Under the pieces are notes generated by a model, which had not been told where the DNA came from, searched no databases, and saw only the letters and a program-made list of their open reading frames with translations. A stretch of 32,823 nt of DNA from Salaquimonas sp. (lineage in GTDB: Bacteria > Pseudomonadota > Alphaproteobacteria > Rhizobiales > Rhizobiaceae). Shown in pieces: positions 1-7,811 of this stretch (within the stretch, counting starts at the first letter, position 1; each line of letters starts with the position of its first letter). The stretch covers positions 1 to 32,823 of the forward strand of contig JANQQM010000194.1 of the NCBI GenBank assembly GCA_028289365.1. Reading direction: 5' to 3'. The translations under genes were made by a program, and so were the position numbers.

Positions 1-89
1 CCTATCAGGAAATCTACGACATCGCCCGTCAGGTTCCTGCCGACATGAAACCTGAAAATGTCGAGCCGCGCCGTTGGTGGCAGAGCTAA
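1..89 (+). CDS. C-terminal end of a probable TRAP transporter solute-binding protein (partial)
   Basis: An open frame enters from the left edge and ends at TAA 87-89, giving 28 residues that finish in RRWWQS. It lies directly before dctQ and dctM, and TRAP operons usually put the periplasmic substrate-binding (DctP-type) gene first, so the identity is inferred mainly from context. The short tail itself carries no diagnostic motif. The protein would bind the substrate in the periplasm and deliver it to the DctQM membrane complex. Most of the gene lies outside the window. Confidence 0.65.
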   Translation, partial: YQEIYDIARQVPADMKPENVEPRRWWQS

Positions 90-97
90 GGTAACGA

Positions 98-135
98 AAA
101 AGGCCGGCCTGATTGATCTTTCGGGCCGGCCTTTT
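98..135 (+). terminator. Intrinsic terminator or attenuator between the binding-protein gene and dctQ
   Basis: A perfect GGCCGGCC/GGCCGGCC inverted repeat (102-109 and 124-131) is extended by A:T pairs (98-101 with 132-135) and ends in TTTT. It starts 9 nt after the upstream stop codon. Such a hairpin inside a TRAP operon would let the abundant binding protein be made in excess over the membrane subunits, by partial termination or by protecting the 3' end of the upstream message. That role is inference; the hairpin is seen directly. Confidence 0.8.
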
Positions 136-194
136 GATTGACATGACCCATTTGCGATCGATGGCGTGTTAGGGAAAATACGGGGAGAGGAAAG

Positions 195-872
195 ATGTCT
201 ATTTGGGCTGACGCGGTCACCATTATCTCAGCGACGCTGAGCGGTGACATAGATTACAATACCGTCCAGGCTTACCGGTCAGATGCGGCGTGGTATGTGT
301 TTGGAACGCTCACGCTGGTAGGGGGTATCGCTGTTTACTACCTTTACAAGGCCTTTCCGTTTCTGGATCGCCATCTAGAACGTTCAATCGTTGTATGGAC
401 CTATATCGTCATTGCCGGAATTATTTTTGTCGGGGTCTTGCAACGGTTTATCCCCTTTATTCCCGGACAGCCCGCATGGTCCACAACCATACCGCCGCTT
501 CTATTCATGATCATGGCCTGGTTCGGTTGTTCCTTTAATGTCCGGTTACGGACCCATTTGAGTTTCAGTGAATTCAGATCATCGTTCCCCCGTACAGGGC
601 AATTGGCATGTCTGTGTCTCGACGCAGCACTTTGGTTTGGGTTCTGTGTGATCGTCGTGACTACCACGGCACGCGTCACCATCAACTCCTACGACAACTT
701 TCAAATTGTTCTGGGAACCGACAATGTCATGCAATGGTGGTTCATCATTACCGTTCCGATAGCCTTTATATTGATGGCCGGCCGGGTGATCGAGAACCTG
801 CTCGATGATTTGCGCAACTATCGCACCGGAAAGCCTCTGATCGAACAGGCAGTAATCGGCGGAGATGTATGA
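195..872 (+). CDS. dctQ: TRAP transporter small permease subunit (DctQ family)
   Basis: A 225-residue membrane protein with four predicted hydrophobic segments (about residues 33-52, 64-85, 98-114 and a C-terminal pair around 140-155 and 180-198), the pattern of the TRAP small subunit. DctQ pairs with DctM in the inner membrane and is needed for sodium-driven uptake of carboxylate-type substrates delivered by the binding protein. The ATG follows a good ribosome-binding site (GGGAGAGGAAAG). The stop overlaps the dctM start in an ATGA arrangement, which supports translational coupling. At 225 residues it is slightly longer than many DctQ proteins. The substrate cannot be read from the sequence. 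Confidence 0.85.
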   Translation: MSIWADAVTIISATLSGDIDYNTVQAYRSDAAWYVFGTLTLVGGIAVYYLYKAFPFLDRHLERSIVVWTYIVIAGIIFVGVLQRFIPFIPGQPAWSTTIPPLLFMIMAWFGCSFNVRLRTHLSFSEFRSSFPRTGQLACLCLDAALWFGFCVIVVTTTARVTINSYDNFQIVLGTDNVMQWWFIITVPIAFILMAGRVIENLLDDLRNYRTGKPLIEQAVIGGDV

Positions 873-2230
873 TGACCGACGCGACGTGGATTACAATCAT
901 CTCCCTGGCGGTAACCGTGCTGTTTATGCTTGGAACGCCCGTTCTATTGGTAATCATGTATTGGGTTATCGGATGCAGCTTCGTCATGGGGCTTACGTTG
1001 GATAACGCCGGTGCTGAACTTCTGAACGTTTTCAACAAGGGATTTGCACTGCTGGCAATGCCACTATTCATCCTGACGGGCGACTTGATTAACCGTTCAG
1101 GCATTGCCCGACGATTATCTGATTTCGCCTATGCCTGTCTGGGATGGTTGCGTGGTGGCCTGGCAATGGCATCAATCGGTGCCTGCGGTCTATTTGCTGC
1201 CATCTCGGGATCGAATTCTGCAACCACAGCAACGATTGGCTCAATGCTGCACCCCGAGATGGTAAAAGGTGGCTATGACGAACGTTTCTCGGCGGCGACA
1301 GCGGCAGCCGGTGGTACGGTCGGCATTATCATTCCGCCGTCCATCATTTTTATTGTTTACGGCTTCTTGATGAACTTGCCGATTTCGGACCTGTTTGTCG
1401 CGGGTATCGTTCCTGGAACGCTCATGGTCATGGCAATGATGGCAACTGCCTTTGTTGTCTGTACCCTGAATGGCTGGGGATACCTCATCAGACTGGAATT
1501 CGGCCGCGTGTTCAAAACCGCGATTGGCGCCTGGTTGGGTTTCTTTGCGATTGGCCTGGTGCTTTGGGGCATCTATACCGGCAAGTTCTCTCCGACAGAA
1601 GCCGCCGGCGTGACAGTTGGGTTTTGTGTAATCGTCGGGTTGCTCTCTTTTCCGCTCAACAAGATTATGGGGCAGGACGCCGATACGCCCTTGGCTGAAA
1701 AATCCACTGTCTCAATGTTGGTTGTTGAAGGGTTCAAGGTTCCCGAAGTGCCTTCGATTGTGGTCCGTTCGGCACAAATAACCGGTATCCTTGCACCGTT
1801 GATCGCAGTATCGGTCGTCATGCAACAAATCCTATCGCTCCTGGGTGCTCAGGCTGTGATCGGAGATTTTGTGACAGGGATGGGCGGCTATTACGCTGTT
1901 CTGTTTACAGCCATGGCCATCGTGTTTGTCGCGGGCATGATTCTGGAAAGCCTGCCTGTGACGATCATTCTCGCGCCAATTCTTGCGCCGGTAGCCGCAT
2001 CTGTCGGCGTTGATCCGGTCCACTTTTCAGTGATTTTCCTAGTTGGAGCATCGATTGGGTTCATTACACCGCCATACGGCCTCAATCTTTATGTAGCCAG
2101 CGGTGTTACCGGGGTTCCTTATTTCCGGTTGTTGCGGTATTCCACATTGTATCTGGCAGCGCTGATTGTGATTTGGGTATTTGTGGCCATGACACCGGAA
2201 AGCGCATTAATGCTGTTGCCTAACAGATAG
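869..2230 (+). CDS. dctM: TRAP transporter large permease subunit (DctM family)
   Basis: A 453-residue, strongly hydrophobic protein with about twelve or thirteen membrane segments, the usual size and texture of DctM. Typical features include the glycine/serine-rich stretch ISGSNSATTATIGSMLHPEM near residue 112, the IIPPSI motif near residue 155, and the GASIGFITPPYGLNLYV stretch near the C-terminus. DctM forms the translocation path of the TRAP transporter and works with DctQ. It starts 4 nt inside dctQ. A 60-residue insertion-like cytosolic loop (about residues 265-305, including the PLAEKSTVSM stretch) is less hydrophobic. An IclR regulator follows after 16 nt, so the operon probably carries its own regulator. 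Confidence 0.9.
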   Translation: MMTDATWITIISLAVTVLFMLGTPVLLVIMYWVIGCSFVMGLTLDNAGAELLNVFNKGFALLAMPLFILTGDLINRSGIARRLSDFAYACLGWLRGGLAMASIGACGLFAAISGSNSATTATIGSMLHPEMVKGGYDERFSAATAAAGGTVGIIIPPSIIFIVYGFLMNLPISDLFVAGIVPGTLMVMAMMATAFVVCTLNGWGYLIRLEFGRVFKTAIGAWLGFFAIGLVLWGIYTGKFSPTEAAGVTVGFCVIVGLLSFPLNKIMGQDADTPLAEKSTVSMLVVEGFKVPEVPSIVVRSAQITGILAPLIAVSVVMQQILSLLGAQAVIGDFVTGMGGYYAVLFTAMAIVFVAGMILESLPVTIILAPILAPVAASVGVDPVHFSVIFLVGASIGFITPPYGLNLYVASGVTGVPYFRLLRYSTLYLAALIVIWVFVAMTPESALMLLPNR

Positions 2231-2246
2231 GTCTCAGAGAGATTCA

Positions 2247-3038
2247 ATGCACGATGTAATGAAAGCAGAAAGCGAGAGCGGTAACATTCCGACCAATCTA
2301 CGGCTTCTGCTTTTACTCGAAGAACTTGGCAGGGCGGGCGTTCCAATTACGCCGACGGCGGCAAATGCGGCGCTCGACCTGCCAAAGCCGACGGTCCACC
2401 GATTATTCCACACGCTTGAAGAAGAAGGCTTTGTTCAACGGGACATTGACGGAAGGTCCTACAGTCCGGGACCCCGGCTTCGTACGATGTCAGTTAACGT
2501 ATTGTCCTCTCTAAGGATACGCACGGCGCGTTTGGCTGTATTGAGGGAGCTTGCCGACACGATCGGCGAAACATGCAACATTGCGACGCCGAGTCGGGAA
2601 GGCATGGTGTATCTCGACCGGGTTGAATGCAAGTGGCCGTTGCGGATCCAACTCCCTATCGGGACCGAGGTTCCTTTTCATTGCACGGCGAGCGGCAAGA
2701 TGTATCTTTCTTCATTGCAACAATCGCATCTTGATACCTTCCTTGCGGCCAAACCTCTCAGCTCGCACACCCCTAAAACCATTACCGACGCCGCAGCATT
2801 GATAGATCATATCGAGGTCATCCGTGAGCGCGGATATTCTACAGATGATGAGGAGTTCATGGAGGGCATGGTTGCCATTGCCGTACCTATCAAGGACGAT
2901 CAGGACAGACTAATGTCGACCTTGTCATTTCATGGACCAATTCAGCGATTGAGCCTGGAATACGCCGCCCGCAATATCGATCTGCTGCATAAAGCCGCCG
3001 ATGATTTGTCCAGGCTTGTAATTTCAGATGATGACTGA
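2247..3038 (+). CDS. IclR-family transcriptional regulator
   Basis: A 263-residue protein with the two-part IclR layout: an N-terminal winged helix-turn-helix (about residues 18-70, with the recognition-helix region LPKPTVHRLFHTLEEEGFV) and a C-terminal effector-binding domain (about 85-258) containing the characteristic PFHCTASGK segment. IclR proteins bind small carboxylate or aromatic effectors and repress or activate nearby catabolic and transport genes. The gene begins 16 nt after dctM, so it is probably cotranscribed with the TRAP genes and may control them. The effector is unknown. Another Met at residue 5 could be the start, but this does not affect the domains. Confidence 0.9.
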   Translation: MHDVMKAESESGNIPTNLRLLLLLEELGRAGVPITPTAANAALDLPKPTVHRLFHTLEEEGFVQRDIDGRSYSPGPRLRTMSVNVLSSLRIRTARLAVLRELADTIGETCNIATPSREGMVYLDRVECKWPLRIQLPIGTEVPFHCTASGKMYLSSLQQSHLDTFLAAKPLSSHTPKTITDAAALIDHIEVIRERGYSTDDEEFMEGMVAIAVPIKDDQDRLMSTLSFHGPIQRLSLEYAARNIDLLHKAADDLSRLVISDDD

Positions 3039-3385
3039 AAGGAAATGTTCTGATAGCCAAGTACGGGCGCAGTTTGTCCGGGACAGATATGTACACTGAT
3101 CGGCAGTTGAATATTTCGGGCCAATCTGAGCAAGATTTTCTTTAGCCCGTCTGCCGGCATCCGCATGGCGATTGCAGCTTGATTTGCCTGATCAAATTCC
3201 ATCAATGTCTGTTTTGGGCCAGAAGCGGAAGTTAAACCGGCATATTGCGAACGTCTGATCTCAGCCCCAAAGACGACATCACAAGCTTCGGCGCAACATG
3301 ATCGAAAATGGCCCATAGCGGACGGTTGCAGCGATGACTTTACCTTCGCTGCGGAAGAACCTGAAACCCAGGCCTTAACCTGCAG
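3039..3385. other. Gene-free stretch with decayed palindromic repeats
   Basis: No convincing gene was found. Reading frames here have no recognisable domain. Two structures stand out. At 3203-3233 is an imperfect palindrome of the type GTCTGTTTT-ggcc-AGAAGCGGA, which pairs if G:U is allowed. At 3328-3352 GCAGCGA and TCGCTGC form a 7-bp inverted repeat with an 11-nt loop, next to a GCGGAC at 3318-3323. These resemble the GTCCGC/GCGGAC repeats in other gaps of this window and may be remnants of a dispersed repeat. Both neighbouring genes end here (IclR on plus, DUF1194 on minus), so no promoter is expected. Confidence 0.5.
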
Positions 3386-4135
3386 CTAGCGCGCAACCAC
3401 CTGTTGTTCCAACTCGCGAAGCAATTTCAGGCGCATGGCCCGCGCAAAGTCGAGCCAGCTCGTTGCCGTTATCACGAAAGATCCAGGTCCGCCGATGAGA
3501 TGCTGTGCGAAATGCAGGGTAACATTGCCCGGATCCTCTTCAATTGCCAGGCCATTGATGACAATGCCGTCCTCGATCAGGTCTCGGCGCGTTTCGGTCA
3601 GGAGCGCCAAGTCGTCAGTATGGCCATTGCCTGAAAGATCAATCACCTTTCGTGAAGCCGGTATAGGCGCTCTTTCATGCAACTTACCGGCAAATTCGAG
3701 ACCGGCATGGATCATTGTATTGCCGCCAGACAGGTGGCGCGGCATCCCAGCCACCCTCGTTGCAAGTTCGCGGATGCTAACTTCGTCAGTCAGCGACGTC
3801 CAATCCACGGCAACTGCCTGCTGGCTGATACTGGACCATTGTGTAATCGCGATATTGACGCCACCGGGGGAGGCAATGATCGCTGCACGTACATCCGGGT
3901 CGCGCAATGCAAAGGCGATACCGGCACGCTGCATTCCAAACTCATTGTCATTTACGCTAGCCGATGCATCCAATGCCAAGACAAGGTTGACACTTGCCCG
4001 ATCCTGTGCCGATACGGTTATCGCGAATGAAGCGAGACAGAGCGCCATCACAAGGAATATTGGCTCAGTCGCGAACCATTTATGCAGGCGCTGAACCCGC
4101 AATTGTTCCGCAAACCGGCGTGCGAGCATCCCCAT
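3386..4135 (-). CDS. DUF1194 family secreted VWA-like protein
   Basis: A protein of about 249 residues with a hydrophobic signal segment (roughly IFLVMALCLASFAITVSAQD) followed by the DUF1194 start, which resembles a von Willebrand factor A domain: a beta strand then DASAS, the D-x-S-x-S metal-site pattern (near residues 56-60). The frame also opens further upstream at GTG 4150 and ATG 4141. ATG 4135 is preferred because GAGG lies 9 nt before it. DUF1194 proteins are common in Rhizobiales and Rhodobacterales; their function is unknown, though the fold suggests metal-dependent protein binding outside the cytoplasm. It lies downstream of the TPR gene on the same strand, across a 138-nt gap. Confidence 0.8.
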   Translation of the reverse strand: MGMLARRFAEQLRVQRLHKWFATEPIFLVMALCLASFAITVSAQDRASVNLVLALDASASVNDNEFGMQRAGIAFALRDPDVRAAIIASPGGVNIAITQWSSISQQAVAVDWTSLTDEVSIRELATRVAGMPRHLSGGNTMIHAGLEFAGKLHERAPIPASRKVIDLSGNGHTDDLALLTETRRDLIEDGIVINGLAIEEDPGNVTLHFAQHLIGGPGSFVITATSWLDFARAMRLKLLRELEQQVVAR

Positions 4136-4190
4136 AGACATGTACCTCACATACTCTCAACGAAATGAATGGATGCTCAAACCAACCGAC

Positions 4191-4230
4191 GCGGACAGCA
4201 CATTGCGACCATTCGAACACGCCGGTCCGC
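4191..4230. repeat. GCGGAC/GTCCGC inverted repeat in the gap between the TPR and DUF1194 genes
   Basis: GCGGAC (4191-4196) and GTCCGC (4225-4230) form a 6-bp inverted repeat, followed by CATTGG. The string GTCCGCCATTGG also occurs at 5980-5990 within TGTCCGCCATTGG. It may be a member of a dispersed repeat family, or chance; the arms are short. Confidence 0.35.
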
Positions 4231-4273
4231 CATTGGCCTTAGCGTTGTAGTTTTCCTCCCGACAGCATTGTCC

Positions 4274-5920
4274 TCACTCGGCGGCGATCGCCTGGTGACG
4301 ACAGTAACACGACGCGCGTATTGGCACCTCTGCTCGTGCGACTGCCTTGTCGAGTTGCAGCTTGATGTGAGCAGCTTCAGTAGTTTCGCCGCGTTGCGTG
4401 AGACACTCATGCAGACCGTGCAAGCTCCATACATTGCCGGGATGCTGGCAGGCACGGCTCAGCGTGGCGTCAAGCCCCAGATCGGCGCGATAAACTGCTT
4501 CGGCTTCATCCAGCCTTCCCTGTTCCAGCAGCAGAGCGCCCAGGGCATGCCGGGTTGGCTGCATCCAACCCCAAGGCTCATCATATGGAAGGTTGTCATC
4601 CAATTCGACTGACCTTCGCAGGTGGTCGAAGGCGACATCATGATTTCCCTTATGATATTCCAACTCGCCCAGCATCATTTCGCGTGCTACTTCGAGAATA
4701 TCGCGGCAGGTATTGTTGAAGAGCATGCGCGTTTCGGGAACCCGTTCAAATGCTGCCTCGAACTGCTCACCCTCGGCCTCTGCTTGCTTAATTTGCTGTG
4801 TGTTAGCCAAGGCTACAGTTCGGGAATAGTGCATCATTGCTGTCGTGACGCTGAACAGCTCGACATCATCGGGAAGATCCTGCTCTAAAATGTCGTTCCA
4901 CATGCCAAAGCGGATCAATACGTGCTGTTTCATTGGTATGAAGGCCTCGAACCAATCAGCCATAGGGCGCAATGTCTCTGCCGGAAGGGTTTCGATCAAT
5001 TCGTCTGCCGTTTCCAGGGCCGGGGTCGGTTGGCCCAGGAACATCGCACCGTAAATCTTGAAATGATAATTGTGGCAGCGGTAGACGGAGTAGAAGTTTT
5101 CCGGTCCTTCACGCTCAAGAAATTTTCGATCTGCGATTATCGCCGTGTGGTTCCTGGATACGACATTCATGTAATCACCGCACAGGACATCCACATGTGT
5201 CGGCATGTGGAGTAGATGGCCGGCATCGGGCACGAGCGTGCTTAGCGCGTCTCCTTGCCGTAGCGCGCGTTCGGGATGTGGCGACATCTCCATCAGGTGA
5301 ATATACATGTGGAGCAGACCTGGATGCTCCCAGGCTCCGTCCAGATGCTCGAACGCTCCGTCAAGCACCGCGATCGCCTCCAGAGTGTCGGCGCCCTCGG
5401 CAGGTTGCCCGGTCGGCAGGTCCCAAAGCTGCCAGGGGGTTCTGTTCATGATCGCTTCGGCAAACAAGGCGCAAATGTCCAGATCATCGGAATGGGTAGC
5501 GTGAACCTTCCGCATCGCATCTGCGTAGGCGTCGTTCCAGGGAGCGAACTCTTCAATCGAAGGGTCTTCGGGATAGCGCTTGGGGATAGCCTCAATCAGC
5601 GCTCGTTCAATCGGGCCAACTGTGTCGATCAGGTCGGTAGCAGCTTTGATTGACTCGCGCGCAATGGCTATTGCATCCGGCTTTTCTTCTTCCTCGAAGG
5701 CTTCCCAGGGTTTGTTGTAATTCGGGCCGATGCAATAGGCGATCCCCCAGTGCGCCATCGCACAATTTGGGTCCGCCTTAAGCGCTTTGCGAAAACAGAC
5801 AATCGCCTCTTCGTGATTATAGGCATAGGTCCAAACAAGGCCCCTATCAAACCACTGTTTTGCTTCAGAAGACGAGCAAGTGATGTGCCGCGAATAGTCT
5901 CCGAGTTCATAGTAATGCAT
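4274..5920 (-). CDS. Tetratricopeptide-repeat protein of unknown function
   Basis: A 548-residue cytoplasmic protein without signal peptide or membrane segment. The N-terminal region (about residues 12-55, including EAIVCFRKALKADPNCAMAH) and the C-terminal region (LGALLLEQGRLDEAEAVYRADL and following) are clear TPR helices; more degenerate helical repeats fill the middle. Conserved-looking details are the HMPTHVDVLCGDY stretch with several histidines and the C-terminal ASCYCR with paired cysteines, which hint at metal binding, but no function can be assigned. GTG 5935 also opens the frame. ATG 5920 is chosen because GGGAG lies 8 nt before it. The 55 bp upstream of the gene resemble the region upstream of the secreted protein at 6351-6836. 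Confidence 0.8.
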   Translation of the reverse strand: MHYYELGDYSRHITCSSSEAKQWFDRGLVWTYAYNHEEAIVCFRKALKADPNCAMAHWGIAYCIGPNYNKPWEAFEEEEKPDAIAIARESIKAATDLIDTVGPIERALIEAIPKRYPEDPSIEEFAPWNDAYADAMRKVHATHSDDLDICALFAEAIMNRTPWQLWDLPTGQPAEGADTLEAIAVLDGAFEHLDGAWEHPGLLHMYIHLMEMSPHPERALRQGDALSTLVPDAGHLLHMPTHVDVLCGDYMNVVSRNHTAIIADRKFLEREGPENFYSVYRCHNYHFKIYGAMFLGQPTPALETADELIETLPAETLRPMADWFEAFIPMKQHVLIRFGMWNDILEQDLPDDVELFSVTTAMMHYSRTVALANTQQIKQAEAEGEQFEAAFERVPETRMLFNNTCRDILEVAREMMLGELEYHKGNHDVAFDHLRRSVELDDNLPYDEPWGWMQPTRHALGALLLEQGRLDEAEAVYRADLGLDATLSRACQHPGNVWSLHGLHECLTQRGETTEAAHIKLQLDKAVARAEVPIRASCYCRHQAIAAE

Positions 5921-5937
5921 CGCCCATACTCCCACTC

Positions 5938-5990
5938 ATTTACCGATGGAGTCCAACGATACACCAAATTGCCCCGGATGTCCGCCATTG
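5938..5990. repeat. Copy 1 of a short repeat found upstream of two adjacent genes
   Basis: ATTTACCGATG (5938-5948), then a 12-nt insertion, then ACACCAAATTG and a CCGGA..CCGCCA segment. The second copy (6856-6892) has ATTTACCGATG, ACACCACATTG and CCGGA..CCGCCA in the same order without the insertion. Both copies lie 18-20 nt upstream of the start codon of a minus-strand gene, so the element could carry a shared promoter or operator as well as being a dispersed repeat. Confidence 0.55.
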
Positions 5991-6005
5991 GTACATTTCG
6001 GACAT
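5978..6005. repeat. ATGTCCG/CGGACAT palindrome
   Basis: ATGTCCG (5978-5984) and CGGACAT (5999-6005) are a perfect 7-bp inverted repeat with a 14-nt loop, continuous with the repeat unit at 5938-5990. It would form a stable hairpin in RNA or serve as an operator-like site. Confidence 0.55.
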
Positions 6006-6350
6006 AGCCCCCCTCAATGGCCATTACGTCCGTTTCTGCCACATATCGACTGTGCGATGACGTTGAAATTTTCTACGGTGCAATCCGGGAAATCGTTTAT
6101 TTGACATCATGCAGCAGCTGTCCGTTTCTGATCCAATCCGGTCTCCGCCTGTTCTTTGAAGCAATTGGCCTTGCCAGGTGGCTTCCCACATCTGTTGTCG
6201 AATGCTGCTGTGTTTCGCCAGCTCGAAATTGACCGGATCAAGCATTCAACCAGTTGCGAACGGGTGCTGCGAGATAACCGTGTAGACAGGGCAGTGGACA
6301 AACGCTGCAATATGAGATGTGTGGTTCCGAACACAAAAAGTGCGCGGCAC

Positions 6351-6836
6351 TCAGGGACAAGTCCTCATTTCGGGAGTTTCGTCACTGGTACGGGTCATGA
6401 CCCAGCGACAGCTCTCAACAATCAGCTCACCTTCTCGATTTGGCAAGTTTTCCGTCACAAATACCGTATCCGCTGAAAAGCTTAAGGCTCCTTCCTTGGG
6501 CATAGCGGGATAAATCCGTACAAGCTCCTTATATTCGAAGTCCGGTTGGCAAACAGAAGCATATCCGGATACGCGCCCATCAGCGACAACAGCGCTTCCC
6601 TTGTAAAGCGATGCTTTCTTGCGTATTTGCGATTCATCTTCAGCGGCCCATGTCGCGATATAAAGCTCCCGGTCCTTTTGAAGAACGCGGATGTCCAGTT
6701 CCAGTCGGAACACTCCGGGTCGTCCTTCTTGAGTACGATCACAAGCAACAATGCCGTTGTAGGTTCCTGTTAAATTCGGAGTGTCTGCTGCGGCAGCACT
6801 GGCAAGAGCAATTAATGCGAAGGGAAAAAAGCGCAT
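6351..6836 (-). CDS. Small secreted protein of unknown function
   Basis: A 161-residue protein with a short, clear signal peptide (MRFFPFALIALASAAAA, cleavage probably before DTPNL). The mature part starts with NLTGTYNGIVACDRTQEGRPG, a beta-rich pattern reminiscent of small lipocalin-like or avidin-like periplasmic barrels, and has three cysteines (Cys32, Cys97 and one before the final Pro, plus one in ESCRWV), so disulfides are possible. I do not recognise the family. It is likely periplasmic. Upstream lies copy 2 of the short repeat that also precedes the TPR gene. No strong ribosome-binding site was seen; GAGAAAG lies about 9-15 nt before the ATG. Confidence 0.65.
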   Translation of the reverse strand: MRFFPFALIALASAAAADTPNLTGTYNGIVACDRTQEGRPGVFRLELDIRVLQKDRELYIATWAAEDESQIRKKASLYKGSAVVADGRVSGYASVCQPDFEYKELVRIYPAMPKEGALSFSADTVFVTENLPNREGELIVESCRWVMTRTSDETPEMRTCP

Positions 6837-7259
6837 CTAGAGGACTTTCTCATTAATTTACCGATGACACCACATTGTCCGGAACCCGCCAAAGTATTCA
6901 ACGGCAACGGTACAAAAATAAGAGATTTTTTGGTCTCGCCAAAATTGTCCATGTTCCAGGGATGACTAAAATGGCGGGTGGGAAGTTCGAGTGAACTCTC
7001 ATTGCCCTTCTTTACTGGACCCTCCCTCACTTCCAAGACTGGTCGAGAACATGACCGCAGCTTGTGGCAGGAGACACCGATACGCGCCAAAGAACATCCA
7101 ATCACCCATAAAGCGCCCTTAAGGTTCATCTCAATTGTCAGGTATAAGTCACTTCACGCATGCCTGAATACGGAGCCTAGCGCCACATAATCCGGCACCC
7201 ATAGCATACCGATCGAGAAAATTTCAGATCTTGAATGTTAGGCAAGTCTTTGAAAAATT
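6837..7259. other. Gene-free stretch between the secreted-protein gene and tRNA-Asn
   Basis: No gene could be supported. It contains the second copy of the short repeat (6856-6892) next to the secreted-protein gene, and ATTGTCC occurs twice (6873-6879 and near 6945). The end nearest tRNA-Asn is A/T-rich, with a run of T on the minus strand just after the tRNA CCA that could help transcription stop, but there is no hairpin. No attachment-site duplication of the tRNA 3' end was found. Confidence 0.45.
6856..6892. repeat. Copy 2 of the short repeat found upstream of two adjacent genes
   Basis: Matches 5938-5990 over ATTTACCGATG (11 of 11), ACACCA[A/C]ATTG (10 of 11) and CCGGA..CCGCCA, and lacks the 12-nt insertion. 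It begins 20 nt upstream of the ATG of the small secreted protein (6836, minus strand). Confidence 0.55.
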
Positions 7260-7334
7260 TGGCTCCCCGGGTCGGATTCGAACCAACGACCAACCGGTTA
7301 ACAGCCGGTTGCTCTACCGCTGAGCTACCGGGGA
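7260..7334 (-). tRNA. tRNA-Asn (anticodon GUU)
   Basis: Read on the minus strand, the sequence folds as a full cloverleaf: acceptor stem TCCCCGG/CCGGGGA, D-arm with GCTCAGCGGTAGAGC, anticodon stem-loop ACCGG-CTGTTAA-CCGGT giving anticodon GTT, T-arm with GGTTCGAATCC, discriminator G73 and an encoded CCA (7262-7260). It lies 149 nt downstream of tRNA-Cys on the same strand; the two may share a transcript. Confidence 0.97.
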
Positions 7335-7483
7335 ACAATAAATGCTTGGCAGACCGCCATATACCAAACCGAACTGTGATTTGCCAAGCCCGCAATTGCA
7401 AAAACCGTTCAGTCTCAACAAAAGCGGAAATCCCGTCGGGTATCGGGCAATCGACCTGAAATTGCAAGGCAATTCCGGGTTAT

Positions 7484-7557
7484 TGGAGGCCTCGCCCGGA
7501 ATCGAACCGGGGTACAAGGATTTGCAGTCCTCTGCGTAACCACTCCGCCACGAGGCC
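7484..7557 (-). tRNA. tRNA-Cys (anticodon GCA)
   Basis: On the minus strand, acceptor stem GGCCTCG/CGAGGCC, anticodon loop CTGCAAA with anticodon GCA, T-loop GGTTCGATTCC, discriminator U73 (the main cysteine identity base) and an encoded CCA at 7486-7484. It is the upstream member of the Cys-Asn tRNA pair and diverges from the methyltransferase gene. Confidence 0.97.
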
Positions 7558-7619
7558 TCATTCGACGCCTCATATCAATGAGCTGTGATCATCTGTCAAG
7601 CTGGATTGAGGTTTGAACG

Positions 7620-7640
7620 CCGATCAATACCCAAGATCGG
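7620..7640. repeat. CCGATC/GATCGG inverted repeat upstream of the methyltransferase gene
   Basis: CCGATC (7620-7625) and GATCGG (7635-7640) are separated by 9 nt and followed directly by TTAAAAT. It lies in the 254-nt gap between tRNA-Cys and the Pcm-like gene. It may be an operator or a leader hairpin, or chance. Confidence 0.35.
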
Positions 7641-7811
7641 TTAAAATGATGAATGAGAAGTGGACATTTGGGCATTTTAGGGGACAAAATGGTGGTTGGT
7701 TGCCTTATCATCCGGTTGCCATTTCGCGCGAGCTCGGCTAGACGAAACCAGTTCAACGGGTCAGCGCGACAGATTGTTGTCTACGCAAGTTTCACCATCG
7801 GGGAAGCCACC

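Larger units (their letters stand above)
5921..6350. other. Gene-free stretch upstream of the TPR gene
   Basis: No gene could be supported; short frames on both strands lack any recognisable domain or ribosome-binding site. The left part holds the promoter side of the TPR gene and a repeat unit (5938-5990) also present at 6856-6892, running into a palindrome at 5978-6005. From 6006 to 6350 nothing distinctive was seen. Confidence 0.5.

Noticed and set aside
2942-3316. 124-codon minus-strand frame spanning the end of the IclR gene
   Set aside because: It overlaps the IclR coding end, has no ribosome-binding site or domain, and its intergenic half coincides with the palindromic repeat remnants.
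6156-6476. 106-codon plus-strand frame in the gap before the secreted-protein gene
   Set aside because: Its composition is not protein-like (Arg/His/Asn mix without a pattern), there is no ribosome-binding site, and it runs into the minus-strand gene.
7260-7557. tRNA pair as an integration site for a mobile island
   Set aside because: No integrase, no duplicated tRNA 3' end and no change in gene style were found on either side.
7653-7811. N-terminal extension of the Pcm-like protein
   Set aside because: The 53 extra residues do not resemble the family, and a suitable ribosome-binding site precedes the internal ATG at 7812.
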